DNA of 21,974 nucleotides, taken from the NCBI GenBank assembly GCA_045589035.1, contig JAZNFJ010000105.1, forward strand, positions 1 through 21,974, written 5' to 3'. This document shows positions 15,380 to 20,969 of the stretch, piece by piece (position 1 is the first letter of the stretch; every line of letters begins with the position of its first letter). The notes beneath the pieces were generated by a model, which saw nothing but the letters and a program-made list of their open reading frames with translations, was not told the DNA's origin and did no database searches. The DNA is from Avoscillospira sp045589035 (GTDB taxonomy: Bacteria; Bacillota; Clostridia; Oscillospirales; Oscillospiraceae). The position numbers and the translations under genes are program-made.

Positions 15380-16383
15380 AAATTCTGGCAGTGGAATCTT
15401 CCTGCGATGAAACCGCTGTTGCCATCGTGGAAGATGGCAGAAAGGTTTTGACCGATTGCATCGCATCCCAGGTGGAACTGCATAAGATCTATGGCGGCGT
15501 TGTGCCGGAGATCGCCTCCCGCAAGCATGTGGAAGCGATTTCCGGGCTGGCAGACGAAGCCTTGAAAACCGCCGGACTGACAAGAAAAGATATTGATGCC
15601 GTGGCAGTTACTTATGCACCGGGTTTGATCGGTGCGGTGCTGGTGGGTGTCAACTTTGCCAAGGCAGCAGCCATGGCTATGGATGTGCCCCTGATCCCGG
15701 TCCACCATATCCGCGGACATATTGCCGCCAATTATATTACCTATCCCGAACTGGAACCGCCCTTTGTGTGTCTGGTGGCATCCGGCGGCCACAGCATGAT
15801 CGTGGATGTGCAGGACTATACCAAGTTCAAGATCCTCGGCTCTACCCGCGATGACGCGGCAGGTGAGTGCTTTGACAAGGTGGCGCGGCTGCTGGGCATG
15901 CCTTATCCAGGCGGTGCGGCTTTGGATCGTATGGCGCAGACCGGTGACGAAACCAAATACCCCATGCCCCATACGAAACTCAGCGGCAATCCTTTGGATA
16001 TGTCCTTCTCCGGACTGAAGACTGCCGCCATCAATCTGATCCACAATGCCCAGCAGAAGGGGGAGGAACTGGATATTCCGTCCTTGTGTGCTTCTTTTTC
16101 TCTGGCGGTCAGCGAGATGCTGGTGCCCCGGACTATGGAGGCTTTGAAGCAGACCGGTTACGGCAAACTGGCCATTGCCGGCGGTGTGGCAGCAAACTCC
16201 CGGATTCGCGGCGATTTTCTGCGGGAAACGGAAGCCATGGGCGCAAAACTCTACATGCCGCCCTTGAAACTCTGCGGCGACAACGGTGCTATGATCGGTG
16301 CCCAGGCTTATTATGAGTACCTGGCAGGCAGTCGTGCCGGGCAGGATCTCAATGCCTATGCAACCATGCCCATTGATGCATAA
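15376..16383 (+). CDS. tsaD: tRNA N6-adenosine threonylcarbamoyltransferase
   Basis: The 335-residue Kae1/TsaD enzyme transfers threonylcarbamoyl from TC-AMP to A37 of ANN-decoding tRNAs, working with TsaB and TsaE. It shows the ASKHA-fold opening MKILAVESSCDETAVAI, the metal-binding HxxxH (H111 and H115 in HHIRGHIAAN), ASGGHSMIV, PYPGGAALDRMA, LAIAGGVAANSRIR and LCGDNGAMIG. The ATG at 15376 is preferred over one three codons earlier because AAAGGA is correctly spaced only for the former and because it forms an ATGA overlap with rimI. It is the last gene of the operon, followed by a terminator. The nearby tRNA-Thr (anticodon CGT) reads an ANN codon and would be a substrate. Confidence 0.97.
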   Translation: MKILAVESSCDETAVAIVEDGRKVLTDCIASQVELHKIYGGVVPEIASRKHVEAISGLADEALKTAGLTRKDIDAVAVTYAPGLIGAVLVGVNFAKAAAMAMDVPLIPVHHIRGHIAANYITYPELEPPFVCLVASGGHSMIVDVQDYTKFKILGSTRDDAAGECFDKVARLLGMPYPGGAALDRMAQTGDETKYPMPHTKLSGNPLDMSFSGLKTAAINLIHNAQQKGEELDIPSLCASFSLAVSEMLVPRTMEALKQTGYGKLAIAGGVAANSRIRGDFLRETEAMGAKLYMPPLKLCGDNGAMIGAQAYYEYLAGSRAGQDLNAYATMPIDA

Positions 16384-16388
16384 ACAGG

Positions 16389-16420
16389 AAAAACGGAACG
16401 CGTTTTTGCGTTCCGTTTTT
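16389..16420 (+). terminator. Terminator of polA-rimI-tsaD
   Basis: Stem ACGGAACGC / GCGTTCCGT extended by A/T pairs, GTTTTT loop and a T-run, starting 6 bp after the tsaD stop. Confidence 0.92.
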
Positions 16421-16729
16421 GCAATTTTGCTCCCAAAAGTACAGAGAATTTTGAGAGAAAAAGTATTTATGTAAACTAAAATCTCACTTTAATGTCTAAA
16501 AGAACTTCATTTGCCGATTCCGATATTTTAGGGTAAAAATGGCGTAAGTAACGATGCAGCAAGGGTTCAGCCTGTGGAAAGATCTGTGGAAAGTGTGGAT
16601 AACTTTACGAAAATAACCTTGCAGCGGAAATTATTGTTAACTTTCTGTTATGGAGAAAGAAGGCAAAAAGGTTGGCGATAGTTTTTTGTATACTTGTATA
16701 TATGCAGGTGATAACCGACGATTTTCTCA
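16421..16729. other. AT-rich noncoding region with a DnaA-box-like cluster
   Basis: No coding frame with a ribosome site is visible over these 309 bp. The first 140 bp are AT-rich. At 16573-16602 three DnaA-box-like nonamers stand in the same orientation: TGTGGAAAG, TGTGGAAAG and TGTGGATAA. The last is the perfect reverse complement of TTATCCACA. Starts are 12 and 9 bp apart. The gene layout (tsaD pointing in from the left, - strand genes pointing in from the right) is opposite to that around a normal replication origin, so a regulatory or DnaA-titrating role is more likely than oriC. Nothing else is recognised here. Confidence 0.45.
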
Positions 16730-16758
16730 TTGACGGAAACTGGGATTTGTGATATGAT
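16730..16758 (+). promoter_or_regulatory. Promoter of the tRNA-Thr locus
   Basis: TTGACG (16730-16735), a 17-bp spacer and TATGAT (16753-16758). The expected start, near 16765, is directly in front of the 5' partial tRNA copy and about 120 bp before the intact tRNA, which has only a weak TATGTT (16873-16878) of its own. Confidence 0.75.
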
Positions 16759-16767
16759 ATTCAAGCA

Positions 16768-16856
16768 TGCTGGTATAGCTCAGTCGGTACACCCTCCGCA
16801 GAGGGCGTGCAGATGCGCAACCGCGAAGCGGCTCTTGGCGCATCGCAGAGCAGCTG
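16768..16856 (+). repeat. Partial tRNA-Thr 5' copy interrupted by a hairpin-rich insert
   Basis: Bases 16768-16789 are identical to the first 22 bases of the tRNA-Thr unit (16885-16906: acceptor strand and D-arm start). Bases 16848-16856 (GAGCAGCTG) match what follows in the intact tRNA. Between them, inside the D-arm, sit 58 extra bases (16790-16847) that form a CCCTC/GAGGG hairpin and a larger stem GATGCGC/GCGCATC enclosing CCGC-GAA-GCGG. After 16856 the tRNA similarity ends. It cannot fold into a tRNA. It is probably a broken duplicate, and is likely transcribed as leader of the intact gene. Confidence 0.7.
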
Positions 16857-16885
16857 TCCATCAAGTTTTGAATATGTTGTTATGT

Positions 16886-16961
16886 GCTGGTATAGCTCAG
16901 TCGGTAGAGCAGCTGATTCGTAATCAGCAGGTCGCAGGTTCAAGTCCCGTTACCAGCTCCA
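16886..16961 (+). tRNA. tRNA-Thr (anticodon CGT)
   Basis: A 76-nt tRNA with encoded CCA. The acceptor stem GCTGGTA/TACCAGC pairs perfectly with discriminator T and CCA at 16959-16961. The D-arm is AGCTCAGTCGGTAGAGC. The anticodon stem GCTGA/TCAGC carries the loop TTCGTAA, so the anticodon is CGT (16919-16921), reading ACG (Thr). The T-arm contains GGTTCAAG. A terminator follows immediately. All canonical elements are present. Confidence 0.97.
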
Positions 16962-16997
16962 AAAAGACCACAACCCATTGGGGTTGTGGTCTTTTTT
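16962..16997 (+). terminator. Terminator of tRNA-Thr
   Basis: Stem AAAAGACCACAACCC / GGGTTGTGGTCTTTT with ATTG loop and a T-run, beginning directly after the CCA end. Confidence 0.92.
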
Positions 16998-17019
16998 CGA
17001 GATGGTGGGACGAGAACCA

Positions 17020-17126
17020 AGGTTCAATACGAGAGCCTCCAAGAAGCCGAGCGGAGCGACGGCTGATTGGCTAAGGCGAACTATGCGTAGCTGCAAAGCA
17101 GCGGAGCTGTCCCGTTACCAGCTCCA
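17020..17126 (+). repeat. Partial tRNA-Thr 3' copy interrupted by a hairpin-rich insert
   Basis: Bases 17110-17126 equal the last 17 bases of the intact tRNA (T-arm 3' side, acceptor strand, CCA), and identity continues through the following A-run. Bases 17020-17027 (AGGTTCAA) equal the T-arm 5' side. In the intact tRNA these blocks are 1 base apart; here 82 bases lie between them. The insert holds AGCCG/CGGCT (17045-17064) and GCTGC-AAA-GCAGC (17090-17102) hairpins. No acceptor 5' strand or anticodon arm is present, so it is not a functional tRNA. It mirrors the interrupted 5' copy on the other side of the gene. Confidence 0.65.
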
Positions 17127-17161
17127 AAAAATCCGCATCCCATCAGGGGTGCGGATTTTTT
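17126..17161. terminator. Bidirectional terminator between the tRNA locus and the ECF-like gene
   Basis: Stem AAAAAATCCGCATCCC / GGGGTGCGGATTTTTT with one G-T pair and an ATCA loop. It follows the CCA of the 3' partial tRNA copy and ends 2 bp before the stop of the - strand gene, serving both sides. Confidence 0.88.
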
Positions 17162-17162
17162 G

Positions 17163-17687
17163 TTATCGGATTGCTTTTTTCAGTGCAGGCACGATGATGC
17201 AGGCCAGCAGTCCGCCGATGGCGGCGGTAATCAGCTGGGGGTAGGAAAACATGGCGCTGAAGGTGGCGATCTGCTGGGGCTTCAGATTGGCTGCCAGCAT
17301 AGGAACGATCCATTTCACGACCAACAGGTACAAAGCAAAGAACTTTGCAGCCGCTGCCGGGACAACAGCCAAAACAGGCCGCTTTTTACCAAGAAGATAC
17401 AGCACCAGTACATAAACCAGATTGCCTGTGGCAATGGCAGGGACAAGCTGAATCAGCTGCGGACCAATGCCCAGAAGCCTGGCAAAGAAGGGGGAGAGCA
17501 CTGCCACTGTCACACCGCTCCAAAGGCCGGAAAACAGTACAGCAACGGCCAGAACCGCATTGACGCAGGAACCGGTAATGTACTGACCCGCAAAGACCTG
17601 TGTGCCGGCAGTCGCCCATTGCAGTGCTACCAGCAGTGCCAGCAGGGCAGCGGTCCGTGTAATCCAGAGAATTTTGTTTCTTTTCAT
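17163..17687 (-). CDS. Small polytopic membrane protein, ECF transporter S-component-like
   Basis: The 174-residue hydrophobic protein has about five or six membrane segments, beginning MKRNKILWITRTAALLALLV and ending in a short basic tail (PALKKAIR). The pattern of short helices, the N-terminal RTAALLALLVALQ stretch and the Gly-rich GLWSGVTVAVLSPFFARLLG segment resemble substrate-binding S components of energy-coupling-factor vitamin or metal transporters. No ATPase or T component is in the window, so a shared ECF module elsewhere would be needed. The ATG at 17687 follows the stop of the NifX-DUF1292 gene by one base (TGATATG) without a clear ribosome site, so translation is probably coupled. 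The substrate is unknown; the function call is inference from general architecture. Confidence 0.6.
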   Translation of the reverse strand: MKRNKILWITRTAALLALLVALQWATAGTQVFAGQYITGSCVNAVLAVAVLFSGLWSGVTVAVLSPFFARLLGIGPQLIQLVPAIATGNLVYVLVLYLLGKKRPVLAVVPAAAAKFFALYLLVVKWIVPMLAANLKPQQIATFSAMFSYPQLITAAIGGLLACIIVPALKKAIR

Positions 17688-17688
17688 A

Positions 17689-18375
17689 TCAGTTGTGGTT
17701 CAGCTGCCACTGCTGGAAAGCATCGGCAGCAATGGCGAATTCCTCGTCTTCGATGATCTCTTCCACGGTGCACTGTCCGTTTTCTTCCAGATAGCGGAAC
17801 AGGAAGATATCCACTTCCTCAATGGGGCTGTCCAGATCGGGGGTCAGGGCAATGTACTGCCGATCCATGACGGGATAAATGGCCAAAACACGGAACTCGC
17901 AGTCCTGTGCATTGCCCTTTTCGTCGGTGACGGTGAGGGTGATGGTGCGGTCAGCATAGTCGTCGGCACTGCCACAGTTGCCGTGGCGGCATTCGTGGTC
18001 GCCGTGAGAGCCACAGTCGTGACCGCAGTCATGGCCGCCTTCGTGGTGGCTGCACGACACATTGGGGTTGTACATGTGGGTGTTGTTCAGCAGGTTTTCC
18101 ACAGCCTGATCGGCACTGCCTCTGCAGCCGCCGTACAGTTTGATGCCGGCATCCTTCAGCGCCATCTGGGCACCGCCGCCGATACCGCCGCAGATGAGCA
18201 CATCCACGCCGTTGGCCTGCAGGAAGCCTGCCAGTGCACCGTGACCGCTGCCCTGGGTGGAAAGCACCTCAGAGGAAATGACCTGACCATTTTCTGCCAG
18301 ATAAATCTTCATCTGCTCTGTGTGACCGAAGTGCTGGAAGATTTCTCCGTTTTCGTAAGTAACTGCAATTTTCAT
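17689..18375 (-). CDS. NifX/NifB-type cofactor-binding domain fused to DUF1292
   Basis: The 228-residue cytoplasmic protein has three parts. Residues 1-105 are a dinitrogenase iron-molybdenum cofactor domain (MKIAVTYENGEIFQHFGHTEQ, LICGGIGGGAQMALKDAGIKLYGG). Residues 107-135 form a linker with five Cys (108, 117, 121, 129, 134) and seven His. Residues about 144-225 match DUF1292 (TITLTVTDEKG, EFRVLAIYPV, YIALTPD, EEVDIFLFRYLE). NifX-type domains bind iron-sulfur or Mo-Fe cofactors; many anaerobes carry them without nitrogenase. DUF1292 has no known function. No nif genes are present here, so metal or cluster handling is the modest inference. It is transcribed from a good promoter, divergent from a Crp/Fnr regulator, and coupled to an ECF-like membrane protein. 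AAGGAG precedes the ATG. Confidence 0.88.
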   Translation of the reverse strand: MKIAVTYENGEIFQHFGHTEQMKIYLAENGQVISSEVLSTQGSGHGALAGFLQANGVDVLICGGIGGGAQMALKDAGIKLYGGCRGSADQAVENLLNNTHMYNPNVSCSHHEGGHDCGHDCGSHGDHECRHGNCGSADDYADRTITLTVTDEKGNAQDCEFRVLAIYPVMDRQYIALTPDLDSPIEEVDIFLFRYLEENGQCTVEEIIEDEEFAIAADAFQQWQLNHN

Positions 18376-18407
18376 AGGGGTTCGCTCCTTTTGTATCTGA
18401 TACCAGT

Positions 18408-18435
18408 ATTATAATCCCGTAAAAAAATAAGTCAA
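18408..18435 (-). promoter_or_regulatory. Promoter of the NifX-DUF1292 operon
   Basis: On the - strand: TTGACT (18435-18430), a 16-bp spacer, TATAAT (18413-18408). A perfect 11-bp palindrome GTATCTGATAC (18393-18403) covers the expected start near 18401 and could be an operator. Confidence 0.75.
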
Positions 18436-18446
18436 GGGATGCCGCG

Positions 18447-18475
18447 TTGACACCGGTTTTTGCAGGCGGTATAAT
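18447..18475 (+). promoter_or_regulatory. Consensus promoter of the Crp/Fnr gene
   Basis: Perfect TTGACA (18447-18452), 17-bp spacer, perfect TATAAT (18470-18475). Its -35 faces away from the - strand promoter's -35 across 11 bp. Confidence 0.9.
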
Positions 18476-18499
18476 ATATAAAAAGAAAGGGGTGCCGTC

Positions 18500-19150
18500 A
18501 TGGAACTGAAAGAATATCTCCCTATATTGGAAAAACTGTCACCGCAGGAACAGGAAAAACTGCAGCAGATGTGTATGTTCCGGACTGTGTCCCAAGGCAC
18601 GGTACTCCATGATGGTTCCAACGACTGTATGGGACTGCTGATCATCAAAAGCGGTCAGCTTCGGGCGTATATCAATTCCGAGGAAGGTCGGGAGATCACC
18701 CTCTATCGGCTCTTTGAACGGGATGTGTGCCTGTTTTCGGCATCCTGCGTCATGAACAATATCCAGTTTGATATGACCATTACGGCGGAAAAGGAAACTT
18801 CTTTCTGGGTCATTCCGCCTTATTACTATAAAGTTCTGGTAGAAAACTCCGCAATCATGGCAAATTATGCCAATCAGCTGATGGCGACCCGTTTTACGGA
18901 TGTCATGTGGCTCATGGAGCAGATCATGTGGAAGAGCATGGACAAGCGGTTGGCAGCCTTTCTGTTGGAAGAAAGTGGTCTGGAGGGCAGTCCTTCCCTG
19001 AAGATCACCCACGAAGCCATTGCCAATCATCTGGGCACTGCCAGAGAGGTGGTCACCCGCATGCTCAAATACTTCCAGACGGAAGGCATGGTCAAGCTGA
19101 CCCGCGGCACCATCGAACTGCTGGATGAAAAGAAGCTCTCTGCGTTATAA
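18500..19150 (+). CDS. Crp/Fnr-family transcriptional regulator
   Basis: The 216-residue protein has an N-terminal cyclic-nucleotide-binding-like beta-roll (about 10-115), a dimer helix (about 118-150) and a C-terminal winged helix. The recognition helix TAREVVTRMLKYF contains R182-E183-x3-R187, the same spacing as R180-E181-R185 of E. coli CRP, predicting TGTGA half-sites rather than FNR-type TTGAT. Four Cys are present (25, 43, 77, 83), two in the ERDVCLFSASC segment; an iron-sulfur or thiol redox sensor is possible, but the spacing is not that of E. coli FNR. The cAMP-binding residues of CRP are not evident. It is divergent from the NifX-DUF1292 gene and convergent with thioredoxin. The start has an AAAGGGG site. 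The effector is unknown. Confidence 0.92.
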   Translation: MELKEYLPILEKLSPQEQEKLQQMCMFRTVSQGTVLHDGSNDCMGLLIIKSGQLRAYINSEEGREITLYRLFERDVCLFSASCVMNNIQFDMTITAEKETSFWVIPPYYYKVLVENSAIMANYANQLMATRFTDVMWLMEQIMWKSMDKRLAAFLLEESGLEGSPSLKITHEAIANHLGTAREVVTRMLKYFQTEGMVKLTRGTIELLDEKKLSAL

Positions 19151-19153
19151 AGG

Positions 19154-19186
19154 AACCCCGCTTCCTCAAAGGGAAGCGGGGTTTGA
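19154..19186. terminator. Terminator between the Crp/Fnr gene and trxA
   Basis: Stem AACCCCGCTTCC (19154-19165) / GGAAGCGGGGTT (19172-19183) with a 6-nt loop. The T-run is short on both strands, and it lies between two convergent stops, so it probably serves both. Confidence 0.8.
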
Positions 19187-19188
19187 TA

Positions 19189-19497
19189 TTACTGGAACAT
19201 TTTAAGGATCTGCTGCTTGGGTTTTGCACCCTTGGACTGGCTGACGATCTTACCATCCTTGATGACAAACAGAGAGGGGATCGTCATGACATTGAACTGA
19301 TGTGCCAGCTCTATTTCTTCGTCCACATTGATCTTGACGACCTTGTATTCGGGATGCTCTCTTGCAATCTCCTCAACAATGGGAACGACCATCCGGCAGG
19401 GACCGCACCAGGGTGCCCAGAAGTCCAGCAGGACAGGTCTGTCACTTTCCATGACTTCCTTGTGAAAATTGTTCTTGTTAATATTGATAGCAGACAT
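19189..19497 (-). CDS. trxA: Thioredoxin
   Basis: The 102-residue cytoplasmic disulfide reductase has the active site WAPWCGPCRM (C31 and C34), the buried D25 in VLLDFWAPW and the cis-Pro segment TIPSLFV. Its length equals standard thioredoxin. The ATG at 19497 is chosen over a frame start 25 codons upstream because AAGGAGG lies 8 nt before it and the family begins there. No thioredoxin reductase is adjacent. It has its own promoter region with a CRP-like palindrome and little -35 similarity, suggesting activation, possibly by the convergent Crp/Fnr protein. It lies downstream of guaD on the same strand, and no terminator hairpin is evident between the two, so some read-through is possible. 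Confidence 0.96.
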   Translation of the reverse strand: MSAININKNNFHKEVMESDRPVLLDFWAPWCGPCRMVVPIVEEIAREHPEYKVVKINVDEEIELAHQFNVMTIPSLFVIKDGKIVSQSKGAKPKQQILKMFQ

Positions 19498-19531
19498 TGT
19501 TTTGTCCTCCTTTGTGTTTCTTTGTGACTTT

Positions 19532-19573
19532 AGTATACCGCGTCTTTTGTCGGTTATCTGTGATATTGTCACA
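19532..19573 (-). promoter_or_regulatory. trxA promoter with CRP-like operator
   Basis: On the - strand a -10 TATACT is at 19537-19532; no TTGACA-like -35 lies 16-18 bp upstream. At 19559-19573 stands TGTGATATTGTCACA, that is TGTGA-N5-TCACA, centred at 19566, about 41 bp upstream of the predicted start. This is the class II activator position. The spacer is one base shorter than the E. coli CRP consensus (N6). Confidence 0.5.
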
Positions 19574-19587
19574 AAGAGGAGGATTTT

Positions 19588-20856
19588 TTAAAACAGCCGT
19601 GAGCCTGCCACAAACTTGGCATGAATGTTCCGGTCATCACCCAAATAGGCGACCCGTTCCAGCCGTTCATGGATGGTCAGCGGTTGGGGATGATCCAGAT
19701 TGCTGTCATCCAGTACCACCACATCCATCTCATAACCTTCATCGAAGGCACCGACTTTGCCGAAGAAGGCACCGCTGCCGCGGGTGGCCAGATAGAAGGC
19801 ATTGTCAAAGGTCAGGAAGGGCACATTTTGATCCAGCAGCCGCCAGCGAAGCTTGGAGGACTGAATGGCATGGGTCATGGCCTTGAACATGCTCTCATGA
19901 CTGCCGCCTGCCACATCGGTGGCAAGACCGACGTTCAATCCATATTCCAGATAGCGGTGGATGGGCGCCACACCGGATGCCACATTCATATTGGATTCCG
20001 GAGAATGGGCGATGAATACACCGTGTTTCTTCATCATTTCCATTTCTGCATCGTCGGAATAGACGCAGTGTGCCATGATGCAGCGGTGATCGCCGCCGAA
20101 CAGACCGAAGCGGTCATAGGCATCGCCGTAATTTTTGGCTTGAGGTGCCAGTTCCTTCACCCATGCGATCTCGCCGAGATTCTCGGACAGGTGGCTCTGG
20201 ACAGGCACATCAAATTCTTTCCGCAGCTGACCTAGTTTTTCCATCAGGTCATCGGTGCAGGAGGGGAGGAATCGAGGCGTAATGATAGGGAAGGTACGCT
20301 TGAAATTCTTGGTTTCTTCCAGCCATTTCCGGGTTTCTTCAATGGAAAAGTCCGGGGTAGGCTCCCGATAATAGTCCGGGCAGTTGCGATCCATATTCAG
20401 TTTGCCCACACAGGTGATCAGACCGCTTTCCTCCAGCAGTTCCATGAGAAGTTCTGTGGCCTGCCGGTGGATGGTGGCAAAAATGCTGGCGCGGGTGGTT
20501 TCACTGCGCCGCATGTGGGAAACAAACTGACCGTAGGCAAGGCGGGCATAGTCTAAGTTCTGATACTTACCCTCCTCCGGGAAGGTATGTACATTGAGCC
20601 AGTCCAGCAGTTCCATATCCATACCCAGACCGCGGAAAGAAAACTGGGGCGCATGGATATGCAGATCGGACATGCCGGGGATCAGAATACGGTCACCGAA
20701 GTCTGTCAGAGGCAGATCTTTGTACTGCTCCGGCAGGGTGGGAAAAATGCCGACGCATCGGTCATCCACGCAGACAAGATAGTGATTTTCCTTGGTGTCG
20801 ATACGGTCACGGTCAAGGCTGTGACAGATATGTCCTTTCAAAACGAAACTTGCCAT
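19588..20856 (-). CDS. guaD: Guanine deaminase (amidohydrolase)
   Basis: The 422-residue metal-dependent hydrolase converts guanine to xanthine and ammonia in purine salvage or catabolism. The metal ligands are visible: H66 and H68 in PGMSDLHIHAPQFSFRG, H222 in VQSHLSENLGE, H263 in CIMAHCVYSDD and D314 in LATDVAGGSHES. The HAPQ sequence after the HxH is characteristic of guanine deaminases rather than other amidohydrolases. The ATG at 20856 (MASFVLKGHI) is preferred because AGGAG is 9 nt upstream and the extra 40 codons of the open frame run through the promoter. It is divergent from a WYL-domain regulator that may control it. No purine permease is in the window. Confidence 0.9.
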   Translation of the reverse strand: MASFVLKGHICHSLDRDRIDTKENHYLVCVDDRCVGIFPTLPEQYKDLPLTDFGDRILIPGMSDLHIHAPQFSFRGLGMDMELLDWLNVHTFPEEGKYQNLDYARLAYGQFVSHMRRSETTRASIFATIHRQATELLMELLEESGLITCVGKLNMDRNCPDYYREPTPDFSIEETRKWLEETKNFKRTFPIITPRFLPSCTDDLMEKLGQLRKEFDVPVQSHLSENLGEIAWVKELAPQAKNYGDAYDRFGLFGGDHRCIMAHCVYSDDAEMEMMKKHGVFIAHSPESNMNVASGVAPIHRYLEYGLNVGLATDVAGGSHESMFKAMTHAIQSSKLRWRLLDQNVPFLTFDNAFYLATRGSGAFFGKVGAFDEGYEMDVVVLDDSNLDHPQPLTIHERLERVAYLGDDRNIHAKFVAGSRLF

Positions 20857-20880
20857 GGAACATCGCTCCTTTCTGTAACC

Positions 20881-20910
20881 ATTATACCACAACCTTTGGA
20901 AAAAGACCAA
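20881..20910 (-). promoter_or_regulatory. Promoter of guaD
   Basis: On the - strand: TTGGTC (20910-20905), an 18-bp spacer and an extended -10 TGGTATAAT with TATAAT at 20886-20881, about 25 bp before the guaD ATG. Confidence 0.7.
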
Positions 20911-20922
20911 GTGAATATTTGC

Positions 20923-20954
20923 TTGCTTTTGTGGGCGATTTATTGTACAGTAAA
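20923..20954 (+). promoter_or_regulatory. Promoter and palindrome in front of the WYL regulator
   Basis: TTGCTT (20923-20928), a 17-bp spacer and TACAGT (20946-20951). The -10 is embedded in TTTATTGTACAGTAAA (20939-20954), a 16-bp near-palindrome with only one mismatched pair, a possible autoregulatory operator. The -10 is weak, so the assignment is tentative. Confidence 0.45.
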
Positions 20955-20969
20955 AATGAGGTGAGCAAT

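Noticed and set aside
16421..16760. Replication origin
   Set aside because: DnaA-like boxes and AT-rich DNA are present, but no dnaA, dnaN, rpmH or gidA-type neighbours exist, and flanking genes point toward the region rather than away from it.
16730..17074. Open frame through the tRNA-Thr region
   Set aside because: Its translation contains the well-known false peptide made by reading a tRNA gene (AGIAQSVEQLIRNQQVAGSS); the DNA is an RNA locus, not a coding region.
16886..17126. att sites of an integrated element at the tRNA 3' end
   Set aside because: The 17-base 3' repeat would enclose only about 165 bp with no integrase gene, so at most it is a scar; the structured inserts are described as a finding instead.
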